From the NCBI RefSeq assembly GCF_001905725.1, contig NZ_LIWB01000009.1, forward strand, positions 254,709-318,708: a stretch of DNA of 64,000 nucleotides. The letters run 5' to 3'. Shown in pieces: positions 15,564 through 24,712 of this stretch. The notes under the pieces were generated by a model, which saw only the letters and a list, made by a program, of their open reading frames with translations, made no database searches and was not told where the DNA came from. Made by a program: the position numbers and the translations under genes. How positions within the stretch are numbered: the stretch's first letter is position 1; each line of letters begins with the position of its first letter. Source of the stretch: Streptomyces sp. CB02400. GTDB taxonomy: Bacteria; Actinomycetota; Actinomycetes; Streptomycetales; Streptomycetaceae.

Positions 15564-16859
15564 ATGGACGAGCAGCGCGGACCCGGCGGCGGGCCGCCGG
15601 GGTGGTGGCGCCCGGGGCGGCCGCTCCGGCACGGCCCGCCCGGCGGGATCCGCCGGGCCCACGAGGACGACGGGGCCTCCGGAGCCCATGGAGCCGCAGC
15701 CGCCGACGGCGGCGAGAACCGGCGCCCCCGGTGGCCCTGGCGTTCCACCGTGCTGCTCACGGTGTTCGTGCTGGTCGGCTCCGGCTTCGCCGAGCACGCC
15801 CAGGAGGGCGAGCGGGTCGCCCTGGACCCCCTCGGGCGGGTCCTGCTGTTCCTGGCGGGCGCGGTCCTGCTGTGGCGCAGGCGTCACCCGGTACCCGTCG
15901 TGTTCGGCACCGTGGCCGCCGTTCTGCTCTATGCCGGGGCCGGATATCCGTACGGACCGGTGTTCCTCACCGTCGCCGTCGCCTGCTTCAGCGCCATCGT
16001 CTCGGGGCACCGGCATGCCGCGTGGGCGGCGATGGGGACGTTCTGGGCGGGACATGTGCTGATCGCCCATGTGCTGTACGGATGGCTGCCGCCCTCCGGT
16101 GACCGGGCGCCCTCCTGGAACCAGGAGATCGTGATCGCCACCTGGGTGGTGGCGCTCGCGGCGGTGTCGGAACTGGTCCGGACCCGCCGCGAGCAGTGGG
16201 CGCGGGAGCGGGCCGAGCGGGCCCGGGCGGCACGGCGGCGCGCGGACGAGGAGCGGCTGCGGATCGCCCGCGAACTGCACGACGTCCTCGCGCACAGCAT
16301 CTCCGTCATCAATGTGCAGGCGGGCGTCGGACTCGCCCTGCTGGACAGCGACCCGGAGCAGGCGCGCAGCGCGCTCACCACCATCAAGGCCAAGAGCAAG
16401 GAGGCGCTCGGGGAGGTGCGTCAGGTGCTCGACACGCTGCGCGCGCCGGGCGCCGCGCCGCGCGCCCCGGCGCCCGGCCTGGACCGGTTGCCCGAGCTGG
16501 TGGAACAGGCCGCGAGCGCGGGCCTCACCGTGACGGTCGAGGGGGAGCCGCCGCACCTGCCGCCCGGCGCGGACCTGGCCGCCTTCCGCATCGTCCAGGA
16601 GGCCCTCACCAACGTCGTACGGCACTCGGGCTCGCGCGAGGCGCGGGTGCGGATCGAACGGGGCGGGGGGCGGCTGCGGCTGCGCGTCGACGACGACGGG
16701 CCCGCCACCGGCGCCGACGCGGGCGGCAGCGGGAACGGGCTCGCCGGGATGCGGGAGCGGGCCGCCGCGCTGGATGGCACCATCGAGGCGGGCCCGCGCC
16801 CGGACGGCGGCTTCCGGGTGCTCGCCGTACTGCCGATCGAGGCCGAGGAGGACCGGTGA
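15564..16859 (+). CDS. Two-component sensor histidine kinase (NarL-type, HisKA_3)
   Basis: The 431-aa kinase has a proline/glycine-rich cytoplasmic N-terminus, four to five membrane helices (about 65-190), a coiled segment, the HisKA_3 box ELHDVLAHSISVI with phosphoacceptor H239, and a HATPase domain ending GNGLAGMRERAAAL. No large extracellular sensor domain is seen. A TAGCGT hexamer at 15551-15556 ends seven bases before ATG 15564, favouring a leaderless start. It overlaps the response regulator gene by 4 bp. Confidence 0.93.
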   Translation: MDEQRGPGGGPPGWWRPGRPLRHGPPGGIRRAHEDDGASGAHGAAAADGGENRRPRWPWRSTVLLTVFVLVGSGFAEHAQEGERVALDPLGRVLLFLAGAVLLWRRRHPVPVVFGTVAAVLLYAGAGYPYGPVFLTVAVACFSAIVSGHRHAAWAAMGTFWAGHVLIAHVLYGWLPPSGDRAPSWNQEIVIATWVVALAAVSELVRTRREQWARERAERARAARRRADEERLRIARELHDVLAHSISVINVQAGVGLALLDSDPEQARSALTTIKAKSKEALGEVRQVLDTLRAPGAAPRAPAPGLDRLPELVEQAASAGLTVTVEGEPPHLPPGADLAAFRIVQEALTNVVRHSGSREARVRIERGGGRLRLRVDDDGPATGADAGGSGNGLAGMRERAAALDGTIEAGPRPDGGFRVLAVLPIEAEEDR

Positions 16860-17521
16860 TCCGTGTACTGCTCGCCGACGACCAGTCACTGGTCCGGGCG
16901 GGATTCCGCGCGCTGCTGGACGCGCAGCCGGACATCGAGGTGGCCGGGGAGGCGTCCGACGGCGAGGAGGCGGTGCGGCTGATCCGCGAACTGCGGCCCG
17001 ACGTCGTGCTCATGGACATCCGGATGCCCGCGCTCGACGGTCTCGCCGCGACCCGCCGGGTCACCGGGGACGCGGGGCTGGGGGACGTGAAGGTGGTCAT
17101 GCTCACCACCTTCGAGCTGGACGAGTACGTCTTCGAGGCGATCCGCTCGGGAGCCTCGGGCTTCCTGGTCAAGGACACCGAGCCGGAGGAACTGCTGCGC
17201 GCGGTGCGGGCGGTGGTCGACGGTGACGCGCTGCTGTCGCCCGGGGTGACGCGCCGGCTGATCGCGGAGTTCGCGGCCCGTTCCAAGGAACCGGCCGCCG
17301 CCGACGCCCTGTCCGGGCTCACCGAGCGGGAGCGGGAGGTCATGGCGCTGGTCGGCATCGGCCTGTCCAACGAGGAGATCGCCCGCCGTCTGGTCGTCAG
17401 CCCGCTCACCGCCAAGACCCACGTCAGCCGCACCATGGTGAAACTGGGCGCCCGTGACCGGGCCCAACTGGTCGTGCTGGCCTATGAGTCGGGGTTGGTA
17501 CGGCCCGGCTGGCTGGGCTGA
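16856..17521 (+). CDS. Response regulator, NarL/FixJ family
   Basis: This 221-aa partner of the preceding kinase has the receiver site D54 (VVLMDIRMP), acidic pocket LADDQ, and K in GFLVKDTEPE, then a LuxR-type HTH (LTEREREVMALVGIGLSNEEIARRL...). GTG 16856 overlaps the kinase TGA. Its 3' end overlaps the convergent DUF6332 gene by 40 bp. Targets are unknown; no exporter operon follows, unlike many such pairs. Confidence 0.95.
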   Translation: MIRVLLADDQSLVRAGFRALLDAQPDIEVAGEASDGEEAVRLIRELRPDVVLMDIRMPALDGLAATRRVTGDAGLGDVKVVMLTTFELDEYVFEAIRSGASGFLVKDTEPEELLRAVRAVVDGDALLSPGVTRRLIAEFAARSKEPAAADALSGLTEREREVMALVGIGLSNEEIARRLVVSPLTAKTHVSRTMVKLGARDRAQLVVLAYESGLVRPGWLG

Positions 17522-17781
17522 TCCGCCCGCCGGAACCGGACCAGCACGGCCACCGTGCGGACGGCGAACAGCACCGTCGCGAGCAGTGCTCCGGTGCGGC
17601 GCAGCACCGTCTCGAAGGGGCCCGGCAGCTCGAAGAGCAGCGCCGGTCCCGCCACGGCCCCGAGGACGACCGCCGCCGCGAACGCCGCGCTGCACAGCGC
17701 GTACCCGATCTCCACGGTGATCGCGTCCCGCTCGGCCGGACTCCGCCGCCCCCCGTACCCCGTCACGCCCGCCCCCTGCAT
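17482..17781 (-). CDS. DUF6332 small membrane protein
   Basis: The 99-aa protein has two hydrophobic helices (about 23-48 and 62-82) and a family-typical ERDAITVEIGYALCSAAF start of helix 1, ending PSQPGRTNPDS. The start is uncertain: ATG 17781 is used, while an in-frame ATG at 17844 would add 21 residues. It is convergent and overlapping with the response regulator gene. Function unknown. Confidence 0.7.
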   Translation of the reverse strand: MQGAGVTGYGGRRSPAERDAITVEIGYALCSAAFAAAVVLGAVAGPALLFELPGPFETVLRRTGALLATVLFAVRTVAVLVRFRRADQPSQPGRTNPDS

Positions 17782-17981
17782 CCGGTCACCCAAGGAGTCA
17801 AACAGACGTGCGCCACGGCGGGCAAGGAACCCGGCCACGCCCACGGACCGGCCGCCCTCGAGCCACAGAGCCCCGGCAAGCTGCTCCGCAGCCGGGGCCC
17901 GGTGTCCGTCGGGGACGGAGGCGGCGAGTGGAGAAGGTGTGCTCGGGAGACTCGTACGCGCATGCCTGCTACGGTGCGCCC

Positions 17982-18374
17982 ATGGCGGCGAAGCAGGCCG
18001 AACAGGCGCTCGTGGAACGGTGGCGGGACGTGCTCGCGCTGCATGCGCGCACCCAGTGCGAGATCGACCGCGCCCTGCACGGACACGGCCTGTGCGCCAG
18101 TGACTTCGAGGTCCTCGACATCCTCGCGCAGGGCCCCGGGCCGGGCGGCTGCTCCTACCGCGTCCAGGAGATCTCCGAGCACGTCCATCTGAGCCAGAGC
18201 GCCCTCTCCCGGCTGGTCGCCCGGCTGGAGAAGGAGGGCCTCGCCGAGCGCGGGACGTGCCCGGAGGACCGGCGGGGAGTGCGGGTGTCGCTCACGGCGA
18301 AGGGGCGCGCGCTGCACGGCGAGGTACTGCCCGTGCAGCGCGCGGTGCTGGCCCGGATGCTCTCGGACGGCTGA
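17982..18374 (+). CDS. MarR family transcriptional regulator
   Basis: This 130-aa winged-helix protein shows the MarR pattern ASDFEVLDIL, ISEHVHLSQSALSRLVARLEKEGL and the wing EDRRGVRVSLTAKGRAL. TACGGT at 17970-17975 ends six bases before ATG 17982, so translation is probably leaderless. No divergent target gene is directly adjacent; the DUF6332 gene and the maleylpyruvate-isomerase-like gene are the neighbours. Ligand unknown. Confidence 0.9.
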   Translation: MAAKQAEQALVERWRDVLALHARTQCEIDRALHGHGLCASDFEVLDILAQGPGPGGCSYRVQEISEHVHLSQSALSRLVARLEKEGLAERGTCPEDRRGVRVSLTAKGRALHGEVLPVQRAVLARMLSDG

Positions 18375-18386
18375 GCGGCGGGGTCC

Positions 18387-19121
18387 TCAGACCACGGCGG
18401 ACGTCTCCCGCCAGAGCGCGGCGAGCTCCGGATCACCCGACACCGCCGGTACCGGCACCCGGTTCCACAGCGCGAGGTACAACTGCTCGGCGGGTCCGGC
18501 GAGTTCGCACTCCGCGTCCCCGTCCGCGCCCCGGGCGGTCACCGGCGGCTCCTGGGACAGCCGTACGGTCCACACCGCGTCCGCGTCGGTCGCGCGCACC
18601 CGCAGGACGCGGGGCGCCTGGGTGCGCACCCGGCTCCTGGGCCGCGCGTGGAACCCGCGCAGCAGCTCGTCGACGCCGTCCACGGCGAAATCCGTGGCGA
18701 CCGGCGACGGGGTGCCGCCGCGCGCCGACTCGGCGTCGAACCGGTGGACGGTCGTCTCGTGCGCCTGCCGGCGGGCCCAGAACGCGAGGGCGGAGGGCGG
18801 TCCGGGCAGGAAGGTGAAGCACTCCACGTCGGGCGCCGCGCCCGTCAGGGTGTCCACCAGGCGGCGGTGGCCGTCGCGGTACCAGGCCACGAGCGCGGGG
18901 CCGTCCAGTACGGGGTGCTCACCCATCGGGCGCGGCGCGGTGTGCCCGTCCGCGACGAAGGCCGCGGCCCACCGGTGCACCGCACCGGTGTGCCGCACCA
19001 GGTCCCGCGTACGCCACCCCGGGCAGGTCGGCACGGCGGCGTCCGTGCCCGCCCGCTCCGCGGCGTCGGCCAGCAACTGGCCCTCTTTCTCCAGTGTTTC
19101 CAGGAACCAGGCAGTGTCCAT
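18387..19121 (-). CDS. Maleylpyruvate isomerase family (mycothiol-dependent, DinB-like) protein
   Basis: This 244-aa protein has the N-terminal four-helix MDMPI domain with CPGWRTRDLVRHTGAVHRW and HETTVHRFDAE, which contain the metal-binding histidines, then a C-terminal SCP2-like MDMPI_C domain. Relatives use mycothiol as the thiol cofactor in isomerisation or transfer. The gene ends 13 nt from the convergent MarR gene. Substrate unknown. Confidence 0.88.
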   Translation of the reverse strand: MDTAWFLETLEKEGQLLADAAERAGTDAAVPTCPGWRTRDLVRHTGAVHRWAAAFVADGHTAPRPMGEHPVLDGPALVAWYRDGHRRLVDTLTGAAPDVECFTFLPGPPSALAFWARRQAHETTVHRFDAESARGGTPSPVATDFAVDGVDELLRGFHARPRSRVRTQAPRVLRVRATDADAVWTVRLSQEPPVTARGADGDAECELAGPAEQLYLALWNRVPVPAVSGDPELAALWRETSAVV

Positions 19122-19157
19122 GGGCAGGAGTCTGCCGTACGGACGCCTGCCCGGGCC

Positions 19158-20036
19158 CTACGGGAGCGGGGTCCCGCCGGTCGCGTTCACGATCTCCGCG
19201 GTGATGTACGACGCCTCCTGCGAGGCGAGGAAGACGTACGCCGGGGCCATCTCGGCCGGCTGGGCCGGACGTCCGATGGGCGCCTGCTTGCCGAACTCCG
19301 CGGTGTCCGGCAGGGTCGCCGGGATCAGCGGCGTCCACACCGGCCCCGGCGCCACGGCGTTGACCCGGACCCCCCGTTCGATCAGCATCTGCGCCAGCCC
19401 CTGGGTGAACGTGACGATGGCGCCCTTCGTGGTCGCGTAGTCCAGCAGGTGCGGGCTCGGCTTGTAGGCCTGCACGGAGGCCGAGTTGATGATGCTGCCG
19501 CCCTCCCGCATGTGCGGCACGGCCAGCTTGCACAGCCAGAACATGCCGTACAGGTTGGTCCGCATCACGCGGTCGAACTGCTCGGTGGAGATCGCCTCGA
19601 TGCCGTCGGGCTGAGACATCTGGTACGCCGCGTTGTTCACCAGGACGTCGATCCGGCCGAACTCCGAGACCGCGCGGTCGATCAGCGCCCGGCAGTTCTC
19701 CTCCTCCCGCACGTCGCACGCGACGGGCACGGCCCGTCGGCCGGCCTCCTCCACCCACCGCACGGTCTCGGCGGCGTCGTCCTTCTCGCTGTCCAGGTAC
19801 GTGAAGACCACGTCGGCGCCCTCGCGGGCGAACGCCAGGGCGACCGCCCGGCCGATCCCCGAGTCCCCGCCCGTGATCACGGCCTTGCGGTCCGCCAGCC
19901 GGCCGCTGCCCCGGTAGGAGTCCTCCCCGTGGTCCGGCGGCGGATCCATGGGGCCGGTCCAGCCGGGATGCGGCTGGTCCTGGGACGGGAAGTCGGGGGT
20001 CGGGTGCTGCTCGACGGGATTCTGCTGCTCGGTCAC
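19158..20036 (-). CDS. SDR family NAD(P)-dependent oxidoreductase (YhdG/glucose-dehydrogenase-like)
   Basis: The 292-aa short-chain dehydrogenase has the long N-terminal tail typical of stress-linked SDRs (DFPSQDQPHPGWTGPMDPPP), then VITGGDSGIGRAVA, NNAA, catalytic S...Y(ATTKG)K with YATTK, and VNAVAPGPVWTPL. GTG 20036 is preferred since GGGAG lies five bases upstream; ATG 20048 would add four residues. Related proteins are linked to general stress and spores, and that link is an inference here. Confidence 0.88.
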   Translation of the reverse strand: MTEQQNPVEQHPTPDFPSQDQPHPGWTGPMDPPPDHGEDSYRGSGRLADRKAVITGGDSGIGRAVALAFAREGADVVFTYLDSEKDDAAETVRWVEEAGRRAVPVACDVREEENCRALIDRAVSEFGRIDVLVNNAAYQMSQPDGIEAISTEQFDRVMRTNLYGMFWLCKLAVPHMREGGSIINSASVQAYKPSPHLLDYATTKGAIVTFTQGLAQMLIERGVRVNAVAPGPVWTPLIPATLPDTAEFGKQAPIGRPAQPAEMAPAYVFLASQEASYITAEIVNATGGTPLP

Positions 20037-20216
20037 GGTCTCTCCCATGTCCGTGGAGGGGCGGTCGTGCGGTCGGCGCCCGCCGACGGAGGACCGGCGG
20101 ACGCCACCACCCGGGTACCCCGGCACCGCGACTCCGATCCGGCCCGCCCCACCGCCACCCGCCCCCGGTCGGCCGGGGGACCGTCGCCACCCGGCCGGCC
20201 GGGGGACCGTACGGGA

Positions 20217-21416
20217 TCAGTCCGCGCGTACGTGGCGGGTGGCGAAGCCGATGACGGTGGCCACCGCCGCCAGGACCGCCACGCTGGTCAGCGCGGCCGG
20301 GAGGCTGAACCAGTCCGCCATGAAGCCGATCGCGGGCGGACCGAGCAGCATGCCGCCGTAGCCCAGGGTGGAGGCGGTGGCGACCCCGCCGGCGCCCGCG
20401 AGCGCGCCCGCCCGCTCGACGGCCACGGGGAACAGGTTCGCGAGTCCGAGGCCGGTGACCGCGTAACCGAGCAGGGCCGCCCACAGGGACGGCGCGAGCG
20501 CGCCGAGCAGCATGCCGGCCGCCGCGGTGGTACCGCCGGCGAGGACGGTACGGGTCCGGCCCAGCCGTTCCAGCAGCGTCGTCCCGGAGAGCCGCCCGAC
20601 CGTCATGGCCAGCGCGAAACAGGAGTACCCGATGGCCGCGGCACCCGGCGAGGCGCCGAGGTCCTCCTCCAGGTGGAGCGCGCCCCAGTCGGCCAGCGCC
20701 CCTTCGCCGTACGCGGTGCACAGCGCGATGAGCCCGAAGACGATCACCAGCGCGCGGGTACGGCGGTCCGGCCGGCGCGGGGCGCCCTGCTCGGTCCGTC
20801 CCGCGTCCGCCGGGGTCAGCGGCTCGCACCGCATCAGCGCCCGCCCCGCGACCGCCGTCACGAGCAGCCCCACGGCGGCGAGCCCCCACAGATGCCGGGT
20901 GGGCGACAGCGAACCGGCGACCAGGGCGCCCATCCCCGCGCCGATCATGCCGCCCAGACTGAACGCGGCGTGGAAGCTCGGCATGATGGGCCGCCCCAGC
21001 GCGGCCACCAGATCGACGGCGGCACTGTTGAAGGCGACGTTGATCCCGCCGTACGCCGCGCCGAACAGCAGCAGTACGGTGCCGAGCGCGAGGGCGGAAT
21101 GGGTCAGCGGGGGCAGCCCGACGCTCAGGCAGAGCAGGACCGCGCAGACGACGGTGACGAGATGGCTGCCGTACCGGCGGCACAGGCGGCCGGTGAGCGT
21201 CATGGTGATCACGGCCCCGGCGGAGACGCCGAGCAGGGCCAGGCCGAGGGCGCTCGCGGAGGCGCCGGTCTGTTCCTTGATGGCGGGGATGCGCACCACC
21301 CAGCCGGCGAAGACGAAGCCGTCGAGGGCGAAGAAGGCGGTCAGGGCGAGACGGAGTCGGACGAGGTCGGTACCCGGCACCACACTGTGCGAACGGGTTT
21401 TGTTTATCAGCGGCAC
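20217..21416 (-). CDS. MFS transporter
   Basis: This 399-aa, twelve-helix major facilitator has two six-helix halves separated by a basic loop (RTEQGAPRRPDRRTR, about 218-232). An RxGRLCRRYG-type loop 2-3 motif is present (TLTGRLCRRYGSH). It most resembles the FucP/YbjJ-like group that exports or takes up small polar solutes. GTG 21416 begins MPLINKTRSHS. The 180-bp gap to the SDR gene holds two copies of CGGCCGGGGGACCGT. Substrate unknown. Confidence 0.88.
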   Translation of the reverse strand: MPLINKTRSHSVVPGTDLVRLRLALTAFFALDGFVFAGWVVRIPAIKEQTGASASALGLALLGVSAGAVITMTLTGRLCRRYGSHLVTVVCAVLLCLSVGLPPLTHSALALGTVLLLFGAAYGGINVAFNSAAVDLVAALGRPIMPSFHAAFSLGGMIGAGMGALVAGSLSPTRHLWGLAAVGLLVTAVAGRALMRCEPLTPADAGRTEQGAPRRPDRRTRALVIVFGLIALCTAYGEGALADWGALHLEEDLGASPGAAAIGYSCFALAMTVGRLSGTTLLERLGRTRTVLAGGTTAAAGMLLGALAPSLWAALLGYAVTGLGLANLFPVAVERAGALAGAGGVATASTLGYGGMLLGPPAIGFMADWFSLPAALTSVAVLAAVATVIGFATRHVRAD

Positions 21417-21631
21417 AAAGTCAGGCTAGGCGGTGTCGCGACCTGCGGCAAGAGAGGCCGGAAAGGGGCGGACACGGCCGGTGTGCCGCCGGAGGAGTGG
21501 GGGCGTTAACCCGTGTGATCGTCCCGGATGGTGGGACCGGGCGCCATGAACAAGCGTGGATCATGCCGGAGACCGGGACATCCGTGCTGACGAGGAGTCA
21601 GCTGCCCAGTCTCCCGTGGAAGGACTCCCAG

Positions 21632-22147
21632 ATGCGCTCTGCCCGCATGGTGCTCGCCACCGCGACGGCCACGGCGGCCCTCGCCATCGCCGCGCCCGCA
21701 GCCTACGCCGACCACTCGGGCGACGGGGGCTACGACAAGTCTTCTCACAGCAAGGAGTACGACAAGGAGAGCAAGGAGTACGACAAGGAGAGCAAGGACA
21801 GCAAGGAGCACGACAAGGACGGCAAGCACGACAAGCCGCACGGCGGCGTGCACACGGGCGGTGGGGCCCTGACCGTCGTGGGCGAGGAGGACTGGGGCAC
21901 CGCCAAGGACCCGAAGTACGACCCCGAGACGTACAAGGAGAAGGACGACTCGGGCAGCGAGGAGTCCTACGGCGGCAAGCAGGACAAGGAGTGGAACAAG
22001 GAGGAGAAGCCGCGCGGCGGGATGCACACCGGTGGCGGCGGGCTCGCCGAGCCCGGTGTCACCACGGGCGGTCTGGCCGCACTGGCGGTCCTCGGCGCCG
22101 GCGCATACGCGCTGCGCCGCAAGAAGGTCGCCGGGAGCGTGGCCTGA
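21632..22147 (+). CDS. Secreted Lys/Asp-rich surface protein, probable sortase partner
   Basis: The 171-aa precursor has a Sec signal (about 1-26, cut after AYA), a highly charged middle with repeated KEYDKES units (about 41-66), a duplicated GG(V/M)HTGGG(A/G)L motif, and a C-terminal hydrophobic helix capped by RRKK. That is the shape of a cell-wall sorting signal, but LPXTG or LAXTG is absent; GLAEPGVTTGG sits where it should be. ATG 21632 follows GGAAGGA. The class F sortase gene follows 103 bp later. Confidence 0.8.
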   Translation: MRSARMVLATATATAALAIAAPAAYADHSGDGGYDKSSHSKEYDKESKEYDKESKDSKEHDKDGKHDKPHGGVHTGGGALTVVGEEDWGTAKDPKYDPETYKEKDDSGSEESYGGKQDKEWNKEEKPRGGMHTGGGGLAEPGVTTGGLAALAVLGAGAYALRRKKVAGSVA

Positions 22148-22250
22148 GCCATGCCCGGCTCCATAGACGGGGCCGTCGTACGTGCCCCGCGCGTCATGAC
22201 GGCCCCGCTCGCTCGTCCGTGTGCCGTGTCCGAATGAGGTGGTCCCCCCG

Positions 22251-22964
22251 ATGCCGGCCAGTCCCCCTTCCCCCCTCGAAACCGATCAGGCGTCGCCGAC
22301 GCGGCGGAGGCTGCGCGCCGCCATGACGGCGGTCTTCTGGAGCGGAGCCGGCCTGCTGCTGGCCATGACGCTGATGGGCGGCGGGGAGGACCCTCCCGAC
22401 GACGCGCACGGGCCGCGCGCGGCATCCGCGGTCTCCGCCGCACCGTCCACCCCCGCCGCGAGCACCCCGGCCGCCGGCGAGCCCGCCACCCGTGGACCGG
22501 CGGCCGAGCACCTGCCGCGCTCCGAGCCGAAGCGACTGCTCATCCCCGCCATCGACGTCGACGCCCCCTTCACCGACCTCGCCATCGGCAGCAAGGGCCG
22601 GCTCGAGCCGCCGCCGCCCCACGACACCAACCTGGTCGGCTGGTACGCCAAGGGCGTCTCCCCGGGCGAACGCGGTACGGCGATCATCGCCGGGCACGTG
22701 GACACGACGACGTCCCCGGCCGTGTTCGCGCGGCTCAGCGAACTGGAGAAGGGCGACCGCTTCCGGGTGCTGCGCGCCGACGGCAGCAAGGCGACGTTCG
22801 TGGTGGACGAGACGGAGTCCTTCGAGAAGGACGACTTCCCCGACGAGCGCGTGTACGCCGACACCCCCGACGCCCAGGTGCGGCTCATCACCTGCGCCGG
22901 GGACTACGACCATGCCGCCAAGGACTACACCGAGAACCTGGTGGTCTTCGCCCACCTCGTCTGA
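22251..22964 (+). CDS. Class F sortase
   Basis: The 237-aa transpeptidase has a short cytoplasmic N-terminus, one membrane helix (about 27-44), an Ala/Pro-rich stalk and a sortase barrel. The catalytic histidine is in IIAGHVDT and the cysteine in RLITCAGDYD. The expected arginine strand reads YTENLVVFA. Class F enzymes are the actinobacterial single-gene sortases. The preceding secreted protein is its likely substrate. It ends at a shared terminator facing the mannanase gene. Confidence 0.92.
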   Translation: MPASPPSPLETDQASPTRRRLRAAMTAVFWSGAGLLLAMTLMGGGEDPPDDAHGPRAASAVSAAPSTPAASTPAAGEPATRGPAAEHLPRSEPKRLLIPAIDVDAPFTDLAIGSKGRLEPPPPHDTNLVGWYAKGVSPGERGTAIIAGHVDTTTSPAVFARLSELEKGDRFRVLRADGSKATFVVDETESFEKDDFPDERVYADTPDAQVRLITCAGDYDHAAKDYTENLVVFAHLV

Positions 22965-22981
22965 GCCGGCCGGGGTGGTCG

Positions 22982-23018
22982 GCTGCCCGGAAGGGGGGGA
23001 GGACGCCTTCCGGGCAGC
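22982..23018. terminator. Bidirectional terminator between sortase and GH5 genes
   Basis: A perfect 13-bp stem (22982-22994 with 23006-23018) with an 11-nt loop lies between two convergent stops (22964 and 23025). Confidence 0.88.
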
Positions 23019-23024
23019 GGTCCG

Positions 23025-24662
23025 TCAGGCCACGGAGCAGTCCGCGCCGTTCAGGCCGAACGCCGTGGGGCTGGGGTTCGCGCCGGTCCGCGAGGCCGTG
23101 AAGCCCAGGGAGACCGAGCCGGACGCTGGGATCGACGCGGTGTACGAGGCGGAGGCGACGCTGACTGCGGAACCGCTCTGCGTCGGCGTGCCGCCCCACA
23201 TGTTGGTAATCCGCTGGTCGGCCGGGAAGGTCCAGGTCAGCGTCCAGCCGTTGACCGCCGAGCTGCCGGTGTTGCGGACGGTGACCTCGCCCTGGAAGCC
23301 GCCGGGCCACTCGCCGGTCACCCGGTAGCCGATCTCGCAGGCGCCCGTCGTGCCGCCGGAGGACGTGGTGACGGTCACCGTGGCGGAGCGCTGCGAGCGG
23401 TTGCCGGCGGCGTCCCGGGCGTAGACGGCGAAGGTGTAGGCCGTGTCCGCGGTGAGGCCGGTGACGGTGGCGGAGGTGCCGGCCGTCGTGGTGAGGACGG
23501 TCTCCGCGCCGCCGCTGATCCGTACGACGTCGTAACCCGTGACACCGTTCGCGTCGCTGGCGGCGCCCCAGGTGAGGGTCGCGGACGAGGCGGTCACCGC
23601 TGAGGCGGCCGGGGTGCCGGGAGCGGTCGGGGCCGTGGTGTCGTCACCCGGGCCGGATCCGTAGACCGCGGCTTCCTCGGACGTGGCCGCGATGCCGTTG
23701 GCGCCGTTGAAGAGGCGCTCGCCCCAGCTGGTGAGCTGGTTCGGGTCGAAGTTCGTGACCATGTCGAGGTACTCGACGCCGCCGCCGTTGCCGCTCCAGG
23801 ACCAGCCGAGGTAGCCGAGGCCGAGCTGCTGGGTGACGGCCAGGATGGTGTCCTCGTCGGGGTCGCCGTCGGAGTGGTTGTGCCCGAACTCGCCGACCAC
23901 GATGGGGAGTTTCGCCGAGACGAAGCGTCCCAGGTAGTCGCTGATCTCGGCGGCGGTGTCGAAGACGCCGTACATGTGGATGGAGAACACGGTGTTGGCG
24001 TCCGGGTCGGCGGCGAAGACCGAGGCGGCGTTGTCCCGCATGGTGAACGCCCAGTCCTGGCCCCAGTTGGGGGCGTCGACCATCAGCGTGTGGTCGAACC
24101 CGGCGTCGCGCAGCTTCTGGATCGCCGCCTTGGTGTCGGCCGTCCAAGCCGTGTAACCGGTGTTGCCGTACGGCTCGTTGCCGATGTTGACGATGACGTA
24201 GTCCTCCTGGCCGGCCAGGGCGCTCTGGACGCTGATCCAGTAGTCGGCGGCCCGGGAGAGGGTGGCCGCTCCGCTCTGCTCGCCGTAGCCGGTGGTGTCG
24301 TGCACCTCCAGGACGCAGATCAGCCGGTTCTGCTTGCACTGCGCGACGACGTCGGCCACGTCGGCGGCGTCGTTGCGGGTCCAGCGGTCGCCGCTGGAGA
24401 GGACGACGCGCACGGTGTTGGCGCCCTTGGCCTTGATGTGGGCCAGCGAGCCGGTCCGGTCGGCGTACCAGGTGTGCGCGTGGTTGACGCCGCGCATCAC
24501 GAAGTCGTTCCCGGACGCTTCGAGGAGCCGGCCGTTCTCGACGCGGAACCCGGTGGGCGCCGCGTGCGCCGGAGTGGTGAAGGCGAGGAACGGGAGGAGG
24601 AGTCCCAGGAGGGCGGCGAGAAGGCCGACGGCTCGTGGGGAGGCGGGCGTACGGGGTCTCAT
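23025..24662 (-). CDS. Secreted GH5 beta-mannanase-like hydrolase with FN3 and CBM2
   Basis: The 545-aa precursor has a Sec signal (about 1-34, AHA|A), a GH5 catalytic domain (about 36-335; acid/base E163 in GNEP, nucleophile E258 in VVGEFG), an FN3 module (about 343-430) and a C-terminal CBM2 (about 440-545). MRGVNHAHTWY and the overall pattern fit subfamily 8 endo-mannanases better than cellulases. It follows the SGNH enzyme gene by 50 bp, so both share the CebR box at 25825. Confidence 0.92.
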   Translation of the reverse strand: MRPRTPASPRAVGLLAALLGLLLPFLAFTTPAHAAPTGFRVENGRLLEASGNDFVMRGVNHAHTWYADRTGSLAHIKAKGANTVRVVLSSGDRWTRNDAADVADVVAQCKQNRLICVLEVHDTTGYGEQSGAATLSRAADYWISVQSALAGQEDYVIVNIGNEPYGNTGYTAWTADTKAAIQKLRDAGFDHTLMVDAPNWGQDWAFTMRDNAASVFAADPDANTVFSIHMYGVFDTAAEISDYLGRFVSAKLPIVVGEFGHNHSDGDPDEDTILAVTQQLGLGYLGWSWSGNGGGVEYLDMVTNFDPNQLTSWGERLFNGANGIAATSEEAAVYGSGPGDDTTAPTAPGTPAASAVTASSATLTWGAASDANGVTGYDVVRISGGAETVLTTTAGTSATVTGLTADTAYTFAVYARDAAGNRSQRSATVTVTTSSGGTTGACEIGYRVTGEWPGGFQGEVTVRNTGSSAVNGWTLTWTFPADQRITNMWGGTPTQSGSAVSVASASYTASIPASGSVSLGFTASRTGANPSPTAFGLNGADCSVA

Positions 24663-24712
24663 GGCGGCTCCAGTGGGGGTGCGGTCGGTTGTCCTTGCTG
24701 TGCGCCGTGCGG

